Notes: generated by a model from the sequence alone, not told the origin. A stretch of DNA of 64,000 bases from Synechococcus sp. C9 (GCF_022984075.1 NZ_JALAAD010000001.1:1530455-1594454); one strand, 5' to 3'. Numbered from the stretch's first letter, positions 24,387-35,232 are shown. Numbers and translations: made by a program.

Positions 24387-25367
24387 TTATTGTGCCATGT
24401 TCTGATCCCCTGCAAACGAATCCCGGGGGGTGAGGGGGACGGGTTGCAAATGGGGCAAAACCTCTGCCAGATTCGGCAGTTCCTGGAGGTTCAATTTAGC
24501 CTCCCGCAGTTTGTGCCACACGGAACGGGACATCCACAGGGTTTCCCCCTGGGGCACGGCTCCCGCCCACTGGAAACAGGCTTCCCGCTCCGGTTGATAG
24601 TCCATGCAGGCCAAACGCAACCCTGGCTCTGGCGGTACCAGGCGGGTCAAGTGGGAAAGTAACTGGGGGTACAGCCAGGTATAGGCGGGGTGGACGGTCA
24701 AATCCACCGGGTGGGGTTGCGAGGCGTGGGGGTCAAACCACAGGCCAAAATAACCGATTGCCGCCTTCCGTTGGGGTTCAAACACATAGTTGCGAATCCA
24801 CCGGGATTGCCCCTGCCAGGTGCGCCACTGGTGCCACAGGGATTGCCACAGGGGGACGGCAAAGTCTTCAGGATGGCGGTCAAACACCTGACGGACCAAG
24901 GGGGGCATCGCCAGGGTATCCAATTGGTAGCGCAGATAGGCATCCCCATTCCCCACGGGACTGAGGGTGGGGGCTTCCACCGGGGCGTGGGCAAGGGCGG
25001 TGAGGGCAGACCCGTGCAGGTGCCAGTAGGTGCAATGGGCCAGGGGTTGAAAGCCATTTTGCCGGTAAAGCGCCAGGGTGTCCCGCTCCTGGATGGGGAT
25101 TTCTAAAACCCAGGTGCGGGCTTCCAAAACGGTTTCCAGGGCGTACCGCAACAGTTGGGAACCCACCGCCAGGTTGGTGCTGGTCACCCACTTCACCTGC
25201 CAGGTACTGCGACTGCGGTTAAAGGGTACTACATGGATTGCCCCTACCATCTGCCCCGCTTCCAGGGCTACCCAGGTCTGCCCCGGGGGTTCAAACGGGT
25301 CGCCATCCCCCGTGCGGGTCGGGATCGCTTTCCATTCCTGGGGGTGGGGCGGTCGGATGGTCAACAT
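24387..25367 (-). CDS. GNAT-family acetyltransferase-like protein
   Basis: A 326-residue protein. The N-terminal 130 residues follow the GNAT plan: TWVALEAGQMVGAIHVVPF, SQLLRYALETVLEARTWVLE and DTLALYRQNGFQPLAHCTYW (the YxxxGF motif). The second half (LRYQLDTLAMPPLVRQVFDR to GETLWMSRSVWHKLRE) is a further domain that may be a second, decayed GNAT fold. Substrate unknown. It sits between the F420 ligase-like gene, which it overlaps by 77 bp if its first ATG is used, and ruvX, all on one strand, so it is likely part of one operon. Confidence 0.72.
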   Translation of the reverse strand: MLTIRPPHPQEWKAIPTRTGDGDPFEPPGQTWVALEAGQMVGAIHVVPFNRSRSTWQVKWVTSTNLAVGSQLLRYALETVLEARTWVLEIPIQERDTLALYRQNGFQPLAHCTYWHLHGSALTALAHAPVEAPTLSPVGNGDAYLRYQLDTLAMPPLVRQVFDRHPEDFAVPLWQSLWHQWRTWQGQSRWIRNYVFEPQRKAAIGYFGLWFDPHASQPHPVDLTVHPAYTWLYPQLLSHLTRLVPPEPGLRLACMDYQPEREACFQWAGAVPQGETLWMSRSVWHKLREAKLNLQELPNLAEVLPHLQPVPLTPRDSFAGDQNMAQ

Positions 25368-26565
25368 GGTCAGCGTAGGTGGGCTGGGGGGGTTCCGGGG
25401 GCAAGGGACGGATCAGCAACAAAGGAGTTTGTTCCGCCGCATTCCCGGCGGGGTTATCCACCAACACCCGGGTCAACAGGGACGCATCCACATCCGCCGT
25501 CCTGGCTAATATTCTAACCGCTTTCAAGTCGTTCACATCCACAATGGCCGCCCCGAGTCCGGTTTGCTCCTTGACCTCCGCCACCACCGTCTGGGGTCGG
25601 CTCGGCCCCAACACCACGAATTGGTCATAGGGGGGCAAGGTGCCGGTCACGTCATCAATCAGGGCGGCCTGTTCCCCGGCCAACTGGTAAAACACCCCCG
25701 GCTTACCCAGGAGGAGTTTAGCCATGGCTCCGACCAGAAACGCCCCCAACACCCGGGGCGCACCCACTAGGTCGATCAGGGTTTGCAACCCACAGGCGGT
25801 CGCCAGACTGGAGGTGGGCAGAAAAAACGTACAGAGCCGCCGGGCCAACCAACCGGGTTGGATTTGCCGGGGATGCCGCCACCGCCCCTGCATAATCGCC
25901 ACCGGGGTCTCCCCAAGAACCACGATATCCCCAGGGAGGGCGTGGGGTTGGGCATAGCGTTTGATCACGGAAACCGGGTCATCCAGATGGCAGAGCAGAT
26001 GGGTGCGAATCAACAGAATTTCTGCACCTTCCGGGCTACGCCGACTCACCAACGTACGGGTGGGGTCGGGAAACGCCAAGGGCAAAACCACGTGCTGTTC
26101 CCGGGGCACCCAACCCCCTGGCCCGTAGGTGACATACTGCCACCGCACCCAGACCGCCTGCAATCCGGTCACATCCTCCCCCCTAATGTCCAAAGTCACT
26201 TCCAACCCCACCCGTTGCCGGGTTTTGATGATGCAGGCTGCCCAATAGCCATCGGGACGGGAGGGAGCATCGGGGTGATGGGAAATCAACTCAGTTTTTA
26301 CCGTAATTCCAGCGGTATCCTGTTGGGATAAAAGCTGTACGTCCACCGTACATTCTGGGATCATCACCTCGAAGCGGTGGCTGGGATTGACCCATTCCAT
26401 TTGCCCCCGCCAGCGGTAGTGGTCAGATTCCTGGACTTCCATCTGCCAGGTGCCCCGGCTCAGGCGCAACGGATTCTGGGAACGGCGACAGAGCCAGCGA
26501 TCCAGCAACCAGACGCCGAGTCCCCCCCCTAGGAGGAGGAAAAGAATTACCCACCCCAACACCAT
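25291..26565 (-). CDS. F420 gamma-glutamyl ligase (CofE)-like membrane-anchored protein
   Basis: A 424-residue protein. N-terminal transmembrane helix at about 3-22 (LGWVILFLLLGGGLGVWLL), a beta-rich domain (40-190), then a CofE-like core beginning PGDIVVLGETPVAIMQGR and including FVVLGPSRPQTVVAEV and VDVNDLKAVRILA. Cyanobacterial proteins of this sort are usually annotated as F420-0:gamma-glutamyl ligase, but the fusion to a membrane-anchored N-terminal domain and the presence in organisms not known for F420 make that function doubtful. Its 3' end overlaps the GNAT gene by 77 bp in another frame. C-terminal tail is Pro-rich and acidic. Confidence 0.68.
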   Translation of the reverse strand: MVLGWVILFLLLGGGLGVWLLDRWLCRRSQNPLRLSRGTWQMEVQESDHYRWRGQMEWVNPSHRFEVMIPECTVDVQLLSQQDTAGITVKTELISHHPDAPSRPDGYWAACIIKTRQRVGLEVTLDIRGEDVTGLQAVWVRWQYVTYGPGGWVPREQHVVLPLAFPDPTRTLVSRRSPEGAEILLIRTHLLCHLDDPVSVIKRYAQPHALPGDIVVLGETPVAIMQGRWRHPRQIQPGWLARRLCTFFLPTSSLATACGLQTLIDLVGAPRVLGAFLVGAMAKLLLGKPGVFYQLAGEQAALIDDVTGTLPPYDQFVVLGPSRPQTVVAEVKEQTGLGAAIVDVNDLKAVRILARTADVDASLLTRVLVDNPAGNAAEQTPLLLIRPLPPEPPQPTYADHVDHPTAPPPGMESDPDPHGGWRPV

Positions 26566-26610
26566 GACACCTCAGAAGTCGGCTTTGATCTTAGCCTGAT
26601 TCCCAACCGA

Positions 26611-29600
26611 TTAAACCGGCTCCAGAACCGAAGTGGCTGGTTGAGCCTGGGGGGTATCGGCTTCCGAGGGGGGCACCACCTGCCAAAACTGGGGCAGATA
26701 CCGTTCCCACTGGGTCAAAATGGCCTCGGCCTTGCGACTGGCGGTACGTTCCCGGTAGATGGTGATCAGGTCGTGCAACTGGCAGGCACCCGCCGGGCTA
26801 GTCACCCGCTGGATTTTGACAATTTCCGGGTTGACCCGTAGGGGAAAGTCCCCCGTTTCGTCCAAGAAATACGCCAAGCCGCCGGTCATGCCCGCGCCTA
26901 CATTGCGCCCCACCGGGCCAAGTACCACCACTACCCCGCCGGTCATGTACTCACAGCAGTGGTCCCCTGCGCCTTCGATCACCGCCTGCGCCAGGGAATT
27001 GCGCACCGCAAACCGCTCCCCCGCCCGCCCGTAGGCAAACAACCGCCCCCCAGTCGCCCCGTACAGACAGGTATTGCCGATAATCACCTGGGCACTGGGG
27101 TCGCAGGCCAAATCCGGGTCGGGCACCACGATAATTTCGCCGCCGTGCATTCCCTTGCCCACGTAGTCATTGGCTTCGCCGGTCAGGTGTAGGGTCATGC
27201 CGGGGAGGTTAAACGCCCCAAAACTCTGCCCCGCACTGCCTTTGGCGTGGAGGGTGATGTGACCTTGAAACCCATCATCCCCATAACGACGGGCAATTTC
27301 CCCGGCGATCCGTGCCCCCACACTCCGGTCGGTGTTGACCAGGGACACATGTACCATCACCGTTTCCTGGTTTTGGATCGCCCGTTGTACTTCCGGTTTT
27401 TGCAATAGCTCATCATCCACCACCGACCCGTTGCTGTGGACGGGTTCATGGTTGAGCCAATCCCGCTGGGTGCGGGTGTCGGGTAACTGGGTTAAAGCCG
27501 CCAGGTGCAAGCCCTGGGTTTTGCTGACGGTGATCTGCCGGGGTTGGAGCAAATCCGCCCGCCCAATAATTTCACTCAAGGAACGGTAGCCCAATTCCGC
27601 CAAAATCTGCCGCACCTCCTCGGCGATAAACAAGAAGAAATTCACCACCTGCTCCGGCAGACCCGGAAACCGCCGCCGCAAATCCTCCCGCTGGGTTGCC
27701 ACCCCCACCGGACAATTATTCGTATGACACACCCGTGCCATGATACACCCGGCGGCAATCATCGCCACCGACCCAAACCCAAATTCCTCCGCCCCCATCA
27801 GAGCCGCCATCACCACATCCCAGCCGGTTTTTAAGCCCCCATCCACCCGCAAAATCACCCGATCCCGCAGTTGGTTGTGCAAGAGCACCCGATGTACCTC
27901 GGTCAAGCCCAACTCCCAAGGGGTACCGGCGTGTTTGATCGAACTCAGGGGCGAGGCACCCGTCCCCCCATCATGCCCAGAGATTTGGATCACGTCCGCA
28001 TTGGCTTTGGCGACCCCGGCGGCGATGGTGCCGATGCCAATTTCCGCCACCAATTTCACCGACACTTTCGCTTGCGGATTCACCTGATGCAGGTCAAAAA
28101 TCAGCTGAGCTAGGTCTTCGATGGAGTAAATATCGTGGTGGGGCGGCGGCGAAATCAACGACACCCCCGGTTTGGAACGGCGCAACATGGCAATGTAGGG
28201 GCTGACCTTTTTCCCCGGCAGTTGCCCCCCCTCCCCCGGTTTGGCTCCCTGCGCCATTTTGATCTCAATCTGCTGGGCGTGCATCAGATACCCCGGTGTC
28301 ACCCCGAACCGCCCGGACGCCACCTGTTTGATCGCCGAACTCGCCGTATCCCCATTGCGTAGCCCGTTCAGGTGGGGCATGGTGGGAGAATGTCCGGTTT
28401 CATCCACATCTTTTAAGACTTGGAACCGCACCGGGTCTTCCCCCCCCTCCCCGGAGTTGGACTTGCCCCCCAACCGGTTCATGGCAATCGCCAGCACCTC
28501 ATGAGCCTCCCGGGACAAGGCACCCAGGGACATCCCGCCGGTACAAAAACGGGTGACAATCTGACTCGCCGGTTCCACTTCTGCCAGGGGAATGGGGTGG
28601 CGGTCGCTCGCCAGGGTCAACAAATCCCGGGGCGCCGTGGGGGGACGGTGTTCCAAGAATTGCTGGTAGGTGGCAAAGTCCGCCGGTGCCCCCGAACGTA
28701 CCGCCTTGTGCAACAGCTTCGCCATTTCCGGGGAATTCATGTGGTACTCGCCCCGGGGACGGGCTTGGATAAACCCCAGATTTTCCAGCTTCTTCTGGGT
28801 CAACTCCGGGAACGCCCGCTGGTGAATCCGGCAAATTTCCTGGTTCAGTTCCGCCAAATTCAAGCCCCCCAACTGGGAAATGGTGCCCCGGAAGCTCATG
28901 TCCACCACCTCCTCACCCAAGCCCAAAATTTCAAAAATCTGCGCCCCGTGATAACTGGACAACAGGGAAATGCCCATTTTCGAGAGAATTTTCAGCAATC
29001 CCGCCTCCACCGCTGACCGGTAATTCCCCTGGGCTTCCACCAGGGTACAGCGGCTGATCTTGCCCTGCGCCATCAGGGTTTGGGTTTTGCCATCCTGCCA
29101 CCACTGGCGCACCGTCTCCAAAGCCAGGTAGGGACAGACCGCACTCGCCCCGTAGCCAATCAAACAGGCGAAATGGTGCGTACTCCAGCACTGCGCCGTC
29201 TCCACCACCAGGGACACCCGCAGGCGCAACCCCTGGGCAATCAAATGGTGATGCACCGCCCCCACCGCCAACAACGGGGGTATCCAGGTCCGGGTCGCCG
29301 TCAGGGGTTCCAAACGGTCGCTGAGAATGAGAATTTCCGCCCCTTTTTGCACCGCCGCCACCGCCTGGGCGCATAGGGCATCTAAGGCATTTTTGAGCGT
29401 GTCGCAGGCTCCATTCAAGTCAAACAACGTACTAATTTCTACCGCAGTTAACCCCCCGCTTTTCACCCCCTGCAATTCCCGCTCATTCAGCACCGGCGAA
29501 CTGAGCCAAATCTGCCGGGCATCCTCCGGGCGGACTTGTAATAAATTCCCCCGTGCCCCCAACCCCATCTCCAAGGACATAACCAAACTCTCCCGCAGGG

Positions 29601-31170
29601 GGTCAATGGGCGGATTGGTCACCTGGGCAAACCGTTGCTTGAAATAGTCGTAAAGCAGATGGGGCTTTTCCGACAGCACCGCCAAGGGCGCATCATCCCC
29701 CATGCAAAAGGTCGGCTCCTTCCCCGTTGTCGCCATCGGTTCAATCACCATTTCCACATCTTCGGCGGTGTAGCCAAAGGCGGTTTGATACCGGAGCAAT
29801 GTCACTTCATCGTACTGACAAGCATCCCCAAAGGGTTCAGCGGGGAGGTTCTGCCGGTATTGCTTGACCCACACCCCGTAGGGCAGACGTTGCGCCACCT
29901 GTTGCTTGATCGTCCAATTGGTGAGCAATTCCCCTTTGGCTAAATCCACCGCCAGCATTTGCCCCGGCCCCAAACGCCCCTTGGCAATCACCTGCTGGGC
30001 GGGAATATCCACCACCCCCGCCTCCGAAGCCACAATCACCCAATCATCCTGGGTCAACACATAGCGAGCCGGTCGCAACCCATTCCGGTCCAGGGTCGCC
30101 CCCACCACATTCCCATCCCCAAACACAATCAACGCCGGTCCATCCCAGGCTTCCTGCAAACCCGCATAGTACTCATAAAAATCCACCACCTCCGGGTAAT
30201 TCGCCAATTCCGGCTGGTTTTGGTACGCCTCCGGGATCAGCATCATCATCGCCTCCAGGGGACTGCGCCCGGAACGCACCAGCAATTCCAAACTGTTGTC
30301 CAGATTCGCCGAATCGCTGTTTTTCTGATTCACCACCGGCTTGATGTCCGCCAAACGCTCCGCCCACAGGGGATGGGCAAAACTCGACTCCCGCGCCATC
30401 ATCCAGTTGATATTGCCCAGCAGGGTGTTAATCTCCCCGTTGTGCCCCAACAGCCGCATCGGTTGCGCCAAGGGCCATTTGGGCAGCGTATTCGTACTAA
30501 ACCGGCGGTGATAAATGGCAAACGCACTCTGGTACCGCTCATCCTGCAAATCCCGATAAAATTCCCCCAGCACCGCCGAGCGCACCATCCCCTTATAGAC
30601 AATCGTGCGGCAGGACAGGGAACACACATAAAAATCATCCCCCCAGGATTGCTCTGCCACCCGCCGTTCCAACCGCTTACGGGTTAAATACAAATGCTGT
30701 TCCAACGCATCATCTTGTAATTCTGGATGGGTAACAATCACCTGGGCAATCGCCGGGCAATTTTGCCGCGCCTGCACCCCCAAGACCTCCGGGCGCACCG
30801 GCACCTCCCGCCAGCCCAACACCGTCAAGCCCGCCTGTTGCAACCCCTGGGTCAGCCATTCCTGCGCCGCCATCTGCGCCTGCGGGGGCAAAAACACCAT
30901 CCCCACCCCCGTCCGTCCCCGTCCCAAAGGGGGTAACCCCGGCGCCTCCGCCCAAGCCTGCAAAATTCCCCAGGGCAGACCCGTCATCAGCCCCGCCCCA
31001 TCCCCGGAATCCCGATCCGCACTACAGCCCCCCCGATGCTCCAGACAGGTCAGCGCAGCCAGGGCTTGGGTCACCAAATCATGGCTCACCCGGCCACGAC
31101 GGTCAGCGATAAATCCAACCCCACAGGCAGAACGCTCGTCGGTCAACCAGGGCAACAGGGAATGACTCAT
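26611..31170 (-). CDS. glsF: Ferredoxin-dependent glutamate synthase
   Basis: About 1519 residues, the usual length for Fd-GOGAT. Residues 1-20 read [20 protein letters not shown], with Cys16 the nucleophile exposed by removal of a short propeptide. Then come the amidotransferase domain, central domain, FMN-binding domain ([35 protein letters not shown]) and 3Fe-4S cysteines in [16 protein letters not shown], and a C-terminal beta-helix ([11 protein letters not shown]). It transfers glutamine amide nitrogen to 2-oxoglutarate using photosynthetic ferredoxin. The ATG at 31170 is chosen because the Ntn Cys lies 15 residues on; a longer reading adds 35 unrelated residues. Confidence 0.96.
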   Translation of the reverse strand: MSHSLLPWLTDERSACGVGFIADRRGRVSHDLVTQALAALTCLEHRGGCSADRDSGDGAGLMTGLPWGILQAWAEAPGLPPLGRGRTGVGMVFLPPQAQMAAQEWLTQGLQQAGLTVLGWREVPVRPEVLGVQARQNCPAIAQVIVTHPELQDDALEQHLYLTRKRLERRVAEQSWGDDFYVCSLSCRTIVYKGMVRSAVLGEFYRDLQDERYQSAFAIYHRRFSTNTLPKWPLAQPMRLLGHNGEINTLLGNINWMMARESSFAHPLWAERLADIKPVVNQKNSDSANLDNSLELLVRSGRSPLEAMMMLIPEAYQNQPELANYPEVVDFYEYYAGLQEAWDGPALIVFGDGNVVGATLDRNGLRPARYVLTQDDWVIVASEAGVVDIPAQQVIAKGRLGPGQMLAVDLAKGELLTNWTIKQQVAQRLPYGVWVKQYRQNLPAEPFGDACQYDEVTLLRYQTAFGYTAEDVEMVIEPMATTGKEPTFCMGDDAPLAVLSEKPHLLYDYFKQRFAQVTNPPIDPLRESLVMSLEMGLGARGNLLQVRPEDARQIWLSSPVLNERELQGVKSGGLTAVEISTLFDLNGACDTLKNALDALCAQAVAAVQKGAEILILSDRLEPLTATRTWIPPLLAVGAVHHHLIAQGLRLRVSLVVETAQCWSTHHFACLIGYGASAVCPYLALETVRQWWQDGKTQTLMAQGKISRCTLVEAQGNYRSAVEAGLLKILSKMGISLLSSYHGAQIFEILGLGEEVVDMSFRGTISQLGGLNLAELNQEICRIHQRAFPELTQKKLENLGFIQARPRGEYHMNSPEMAKLLHKAVRSGAPADFATYQQFLEHRPPTAPRDLLTLASDRHPIPLAEVEPASQIVTRFCTGGMSLGALSREAHEVLAIAMNRLGGKSNSGEGGEDPVRFQVLKDVDETGHSPTMPHLNGLRNGDTASSAIKQVASGRFGVTPGYLMHAQQIEIKMAQGAKPGEGGQLPGKKVSPYIAMLRRSKPGVSLISPPPHHDIYSIEDLAQLIFDLHQVNPQAKVSVKLVAEIGIGTIAAGVAKANADVIQISGHDGGTGASPLSSIKHAGTPWELGLTEVHRVLLHNQLRDRVILRVDGGLKTGWDVVMAALMGAEEFGFGSVAMIAAGCIMARVCHTNNCPVGVATQREDLRRRFPGLPEQVVNFFLFIAEEVRQILAELGYRSLSEIIGRADLLQPRQITVSKTQGLHLAALTQLPDTRTQRDWLNHEPVHSNGSVVDDELLQKPEVQRAIQNQETVMVHVSLVNTDRSVGARIAGEIARRYGDDGFQGHITLHAKGSAGQSFGAFNLPGMTLHLTGEANDYVGKGMHGGEIIVVPDPDLACDPSAQVIIGNTCLYGATGGRLFAYGRAGERFAVRNSLAQAVIEGAGDHCCEYMTGGVVVVLGPVGRNVGAGMTGGLAYFLDETGDFPLRVNPEIVKIQRVTSPAGACQLHDLITIYRERTASRKAEAILTQWERYLPQFWQVVPPSEADTPQAQPATSVLEPV

Positions 31171-31399
31171 GGTGCAAACAAAAAATAAAGGGACAAAAAT
31201 GGGGCCAACCAAAACACCCCCCCGCCGGTGGCATCCCCAGATGGCCGTGGTTATGGATGTCAGCAGAAAACCCACGCCGATGGAGCGAATGGCACTCCCC
31301 GAACCGTGTTGACATCACAACGCCCAATACTCCGACGACAACCGTTCCCCGACAGGTGCGGCATCCCTTATTATAATGTTTTCCCAAAAACCTGAGCCT

Positions 31400-31573
31400 T
31401 TAACCCCGTTGAAGTTCATCCACCACCAGCGCCATCACGGCGGCAAACAAGGTGATCCCCAGGGCGACCAAAGGGTTTTGCCCCTGGATGACAGCAAAAG
31501 AAGTCGCTACCCCTGCCCCCAAACCCGCTGTGACCAAAGCCGTAGGCCAATCCCGTTGACTCGGACGATACAT
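31400..31573 (-). CDS. Small membrane protein, 57 aa
   Basis: ATG at 31571-31573 begins MYRPSQRDWPTALVTAGLGA and ends VVDELQRG with TAA. Two hydrophobic stretches (ALVTAGLGAGVATSFAVIQG and LVALGITLFAAVMALVV) predict a helical hairpin in a membrane. Short proteins of this kind with a basic-polar head and a VVDELQR tail occur in cyanobacteria, but I cannot name one. It lies between glsF and the fasciclin gene, on the same strand as both. Length is below many annotation cut-offs, so it could easily be missed. Confidence 0.62.
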   Translation of the reverse strand: MYRPSQRDWPTALVTAGLGAGVATSFAVIQGQNPLVALGITLFAAVMALVVDELQRG

Positions 31574-31692
31574 AAGCCCTCAATCTCAAAGTATGGATAT
31601 TGGGTAACGGTATCATTCGCCACCAACGCCCTGGTATGGGAACCTGAGATTCTGCAATTAAACGTTAAATTCCCTCAAGCTCCGTAACATCC

Positions 31693-32160
31693 CTAAAGCC
31701 CCGTCACCGGTTGGGAGTACCAGCCCTTGGTGACATCCCCCGGCACCGGCCCATCACCTCCCATCAAAATCACCCGGTTCAGCACATGGATCACCCCATT
31801 ATCGGCGGCAATATCGGCGGCCAACACCGTCGCATTTTTCACCTCAAATTCCCCCCCTTCCAGATAAATAGGAATCAACGACCCTTCCAAGGATTGCAAA
31901 CGCATCCCACTGTGTAAATCCGCTGTCGTGTATCGTCCCGCCACCACATGGTATTTCAAAATCCGGGTGAGTTGCGGAATATTTTGTAATAAGGTTGTAA
32001 TTGTGCCAGCGGGAAGGGCGGCAAAGGCATCATCATTGGGGGCAAACACGGTAAACGGGCCAGGGCTTTTGAGGGCATCCACCAAATGAGCCGCTTGCAC
32101 CGCCGCCACCAGGGTCTGAAATGCCCCCGCACTCACCGCAATATCCACAATATCTGCCAT
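31693..32160 (-). CDS. Fasciclin (FAS1) domain protein
   Basis: A 155-residue single FAS1 domain. H1 box: [20 protein letters not shown]; middle: [16 protein letters not shown]2 box: [15 protein letters not shown]. No signal peptide is visible at [18 protein letters not shown], so this is a cytosolic or non-classically exported form, which is common in cyanobacteria. FAS1 proteins mediate adhesion or carotenoid-like ligand binding; role here unknown. Monocistronic. Confidence 0.93.
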   Translation of the reverse strand: MADIVDIAVSAGAFQTLVAAVQAAHLVDALKSPGPFTVFAPNDDAFAALPAGTITTLLQNIPQLTRILKYHVVAGRYTTADLHSGMRLQSLEGSLIPIYLEGGEFEVKNATVLAADIAADNGVIHVLNRVILMGGDGPVPGDVTKGWYSQPVTGL

Positions 32161-32742
32161 AAATTTTGATGATGAAGGGTTGAGCTTACTTCTGGATTAT
32201 ATCCACATCTGAGTTCATGACTAAAATGACCATTCATTACAATTATCAATGTTTGATATAACCATTTCAGATGTTCCCTGTGGGTCATCAGGTTACACGG
32301 CTATACTACGCAGGCGATGAAAACGAAGGCGGGGATGGTAGCCTGCGACCCCGATTCTATTTGCGTATTGATCTATAAACCAAATATGGGAATGTCCCTG
32401 CTTGGATTGCCGGTCACGGATGCCTGAAATTACCCATAATCCACGAATATTTGAGCAGACTAAAACTACCCTTCCTCAGCACATAACCTGGCACTATGCG
32501 CCGAAATAATCCGGTAAAATAACCTAAGATTTTGCCCGGTGTTATGGAGCATTAGACGTTAGAGCGAACCGGAAAATAATAGCTCAAGATAACACCGGCT
32601 AAATTAATACTAACAATAAAAATTTAATCTGTAAACCCCGTTGCTGTGATCCTAGGGGTGTTGAAAAAATCCCGGTTCCCCCAAAATCATTACAAAGTTA
32701 GTAGGTACAACCCCTGAAGGCATTAAAGGTTAGGTAGCACCG
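32161..32742. other. Long non-coding spacer with a 10-bp inverted repeat
   Basis: No gene was recognised in 32161-33006. CCGGTGTTAT at 32536-32545 is complementary to ATAACACCGG at 32589-32598 around a 43-nt interval, and the nearby CCGGTAAAATAACC and CCGGAAAATAATAG are near-duplicates. This may form a structured RNA. A repeat copy starts at 32743. Confidence 0.5.
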
Positions 32743-32856
32743 TAGCAGTCCAATTCGATTGAGGTTAGCTGGCGTGCCGTAGGGATACAGAAATTTTCCA
32801 GAACCAGGAATGGGGACGGTGCCCACCCGTGTTCTCAATTCATTGAGGATTGCTAT
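32743..32856 (+). repeat. Short interspersed repeat copy D (diverged)
   Basis: Starts TAGCAGTCCAATTCGATT, carries GGCGTGCCGTAGGGAT and a core GGGACGGTGCCCACC, and ends TGAGGATTGCTAT. No further gene lies between it and tRNA-His. Confidence 0.72.
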
Positions 32857-33006
32857 GTTTAATCAACCAACTCGGTCAGCAGGATGGATTCATAAGTAGT
32901 AAAGATGTTTCTACAAGTTATGTCATTCCCTGCTTCCTAGCTCTGGAAAACTCCCGCATAAAGCGTTTTAATCCTGACCAAATCATCGCAAACGGTTGAG
33001 AGGAGG

Positions 33007-33080
33007 GGCGACCGACGGGATTCGAACCCGCGCATAGAGGAGCCACAATCCTCTGCCTTAACCACTTGGCTACGGCCGCC
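33007..33080 (-). tRNA. tRNA-His (GTG)
   Basis: The reverse strand folds as a complete cloverleaf of 74 nt. The acceptor stem GCGGCCG pairs with CGGTCGC, preceded by an encoded G-1 opposite C73, the identity element of histidine tRNA. The anticodon stem-loop AGGATTGTGGCTCCT holds anticodon GTG, and the T loop GTTCGAATC is standard. CCA is not encoded. Confidence 0.97.
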
Positions 33081-33216
33081 ATCGCAAATACTTACATTAT
33101 CAATTTTAGGGGGAGCTTGGCAACTCAGACGAGGAAAAATGCTCCGACCTCCTGATCATCCTTTATTTGACATAAAAATTTACGGAAATTACATACGATT
33201 CATGAGTAATTACCAT

Positions 33217-33316
33217 ACAGCAGTCCTATTTGATTGGCATACAAAAATTCTCCAGAACCAAATCCGGGGGCGGTGCCCCTGCGACCCCTGTTCTATTTTC
33301 ATTCAGGATTGCTATA
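33217..33316 (+). repeat. Short interspersed repeat copy E (complete)
   Basis: From TACAGCAGTCCTATTTGATT to CAGGATTGCTATA with core CGGGGGCGGTGCCCCTGCG. Lies 25 bp from the 3' end of ftn2. The rest of 33081-33216 has no recognisable gene. Confidence 0.82.
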
Positions 33317-33341
33317 GTGTTGGTTTTCATCAAATCAAGGC

Positions 33342-35072
33342 TTAAGGAAGTAGGGAAATTTTGCGAATCCGCCAGCCTTGGGAAGACTTAACTAATTCAT
33401 AACGGGCTTGGTAGGTGCTCCTGCCCGCATCCTCCCCCTGCACCTGCACCTGGTCTTCGATACGGGCTTCCACCACCATTTCCTGGGGATTGACCACCTG
33501 CATCCGTTCGATCTCCAGCCGTTTGAGGGTGTGAATTTCGGTAATGCCTTCCGCATGGGACTGTTGCGCCCGCTCCCGCCACTGGGTTAAGGCCGGGTCA
33601 ACCAGGATCAATGCCAAGCGGTCAATCGCCTGCTGTGGCCCGAAGGCGTCGGCTTTGATTTTTTGCCAGGTGGTCAAGGTCTGGAGTGCCTCGGTGCGGG
33701 GGTCAATGGTAGGGGGGCTGGGGCTGGGAATGGGTACGGGTGGGCGTTCCAGGGTAATGTTCAAGGTCTCCGGGGGCAGGCGTTGCCACCACCACCACAA
33801 TCCCCCCGCCGTCAGCAAAGCCGCCACTCCAGTCACCAACCAACCATAGCCCCGCTCGGGGGGACGCACCGCCCTTTGGGGGGGAGGGGAAATCGGGGTC
33901 AGCCCCACCTCCGGGGTTTGCCATTCCTCCAACCGGGCCACCACCTGGGGGTCGGCAAAATAACTTTGCATATCCAAAGCCGCTGGAGTCACATCCCGCG
34001 CAAAGGGAGCAATTTCCGTCTGCAACCAGGTCTGGGTGTAGCGGTACAAACCCACCAATTCATCGGGAGCCGTGCGGATCACCTGCACCGTCTGGGCATC
34101 CACGTTGGGGCTGGCAAGATACTGTTCCAAAAAATCTAAAGCCAGTTCCGTCTGTCCCAACAGGAGATTGGTCACCGCCAATTCCAGGGGCACCGGCTGG
34201 GTACGATGCAAAAACCGCAACCACCCCTCCGCCTCCCGAATCACCTGGGGCTGATGCCGCAGTACCCCCAATCCCACCGCCCCATAGGCCGCCAGATAGG
34301 CCCCCACCGCCGACGGTCGCCGAGCTTCCCGGCCAAATACTTCGTACTGCTCCCCCAGGGTCATATAAGGGCGCAGTTGTTGGATAAACCGCAGACCCTC
34401 CTCCACCCCCAAGCCCGCCTGGGCATCCCCTGTCCCCTCAATGCCCCCCCGTTCCGTCAGCATCTGGGTCAACAATTCCAGCCCCAAGCGTCGCCCCGGC
34501 TGGTCCTCCAAGGGCAAGGCCACCAGTTCCAAAATCCGGTAAGGGCGCAACCGGGCCAAATCCACCTGCAACTCCGCCAGTAGGTTGGGGAATAACCCCC
34601 CCGTGCGTTGCAACAGCTCCCGCCCCTGCTCCAGATACACCCCCGCCCGTTGATAATTCTGCTGTTGCCATTGCTCCCGCCCCAACTCCAGATAAGCCAG
34701 CACCATGGTTAACACAATATCCCCGTAGGCACTGGGAGCCGTGCCATTTTGACAGGCCGCCTGCCCGGTTTTGAGGATCAGTTCATACTCGCCCCACTCC
34801 AGCCAAAGGGCCAACGCCCCCGGCAGTTCCTCCCCCTCCACCCACAGCACCGGCGGTTCCGTCACCTCCGTATCCGTTTCCTTACTATGGCTGGCTGATA
34901 AAATTTGATAAGCCTGTTCCAATAACCGTTGCCGCGCCGCCACCGCCACCGGGGAATAATCCGCCCGCACCCCCACCTTCAGGCGCTGGGATAACACCGA
35001 ACCCAATTGCGCCACCCCCGTATTGGCAGGCACTCCCAGAACCCGATAACAATCCAAGGAAATTCGTACCAC
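33342..35072 (-). CDS. ftn2: Cell division protein Ftn2/ZipN (ARC6-like)
   Basis: About 576 residues. N-terminal degenerate J-like domain RISLDCYRVLGVPAN with RLLEQAYQIL, a long alpha-helical region (about 80-400), a transmembrane helix YGWLVTGVAALLTAGGLWWW at about 440-460 with a Pro-rich linker, and a C-terminal periplasmic IMS-like domain ending YELVKSSQGWRIRKISL. It anchors FtsZ at the division site in cyanobacteria and is the ancestor of plant ARC6. The start is a GTG at 35072 (VVRISLDCYRVLG); longer frames upstream lack homology. Divergent from the DUF4278 gene. Confidence 0.9.
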   Translation of the reverse strand: MVRISLDCYRVLGVPANTGVAQLGSVLSQRLKVGVRADYSPVAVAARQRLLEQAYQILSASHSKETDTEVTEPPVLWVEGEELPGALALWLEWGEYELILKTGQAACQNGTAPSAYGDIVLTMVLAYLELGREQWQQQNYQRAGVYLEQGRELLQRTGGLFPNLLAELQVDLARLRPYRILELVALPLEDQPGRRLGLELLTQMLTERGGIEGTGDAQAGLGVEEGLRFIQQLRPYMTLGEQYEVFGREARRPSAVGAYLAAYGAVGLGVLRHQPQVIREAEGWLRFLHRTQPVPLELAVTNLLLGQTELALDFLEQYLASPNVDAQTVQVIRTAPDELVGLYRYTQTWLQTEIAPFARDVTPAALDMQSYFADPQVVARLEEWQTPEVGLTPISPPPQRAVRPPERGYGWLVTGVAALLTAGGLWWWWQRLPPETLNITLERPPVPIPSPSPPTIDPRTEALQTLTTWQKIKADAFGPQQAIDRLALILVDPALTQWRERAQQSHAEGITEIHTLKRLEIERMQVVNPQEMVVEARIEDQVQVQGEDAGRSTYQARYELVKSSQGWRIRKISLLP

Positions 35073-35226
35073 CGCCCGTGTGCGCCCATTCCCATCTACA
35101 GGCAACCTACCCAAGACTTTAGACCAGGAAACCCACCCACAGCAAGTCTTGGATGCCTTGCCCCGGTAGTTCACAAAAATTAACTGCTCCATTCGGGCAC
35201 AGTGGCGACTTTTGATCAAAAAACCG

Positions 35227-35232
35227 TATAAT
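35227..35232 (+). promoter_or_regulatory. -10 box upstream of the DUF4278 gene (predicted)
   Basis: TATAAT at 35227-35232 is a perfect -10 hexamer, 82 bp before the ATG; no good -35 is seen at 16-18 bp. Ribosome site GGAGGG lies at about 35300-35305. Confidence 0.4.

Noticed and set aside
31171-31275. N-terminal extension of glutamate synthase
   Set aside because: The 35 extra residues lie before [20 protein letters not shown]; family members begin a short way before the catalytic Cys.
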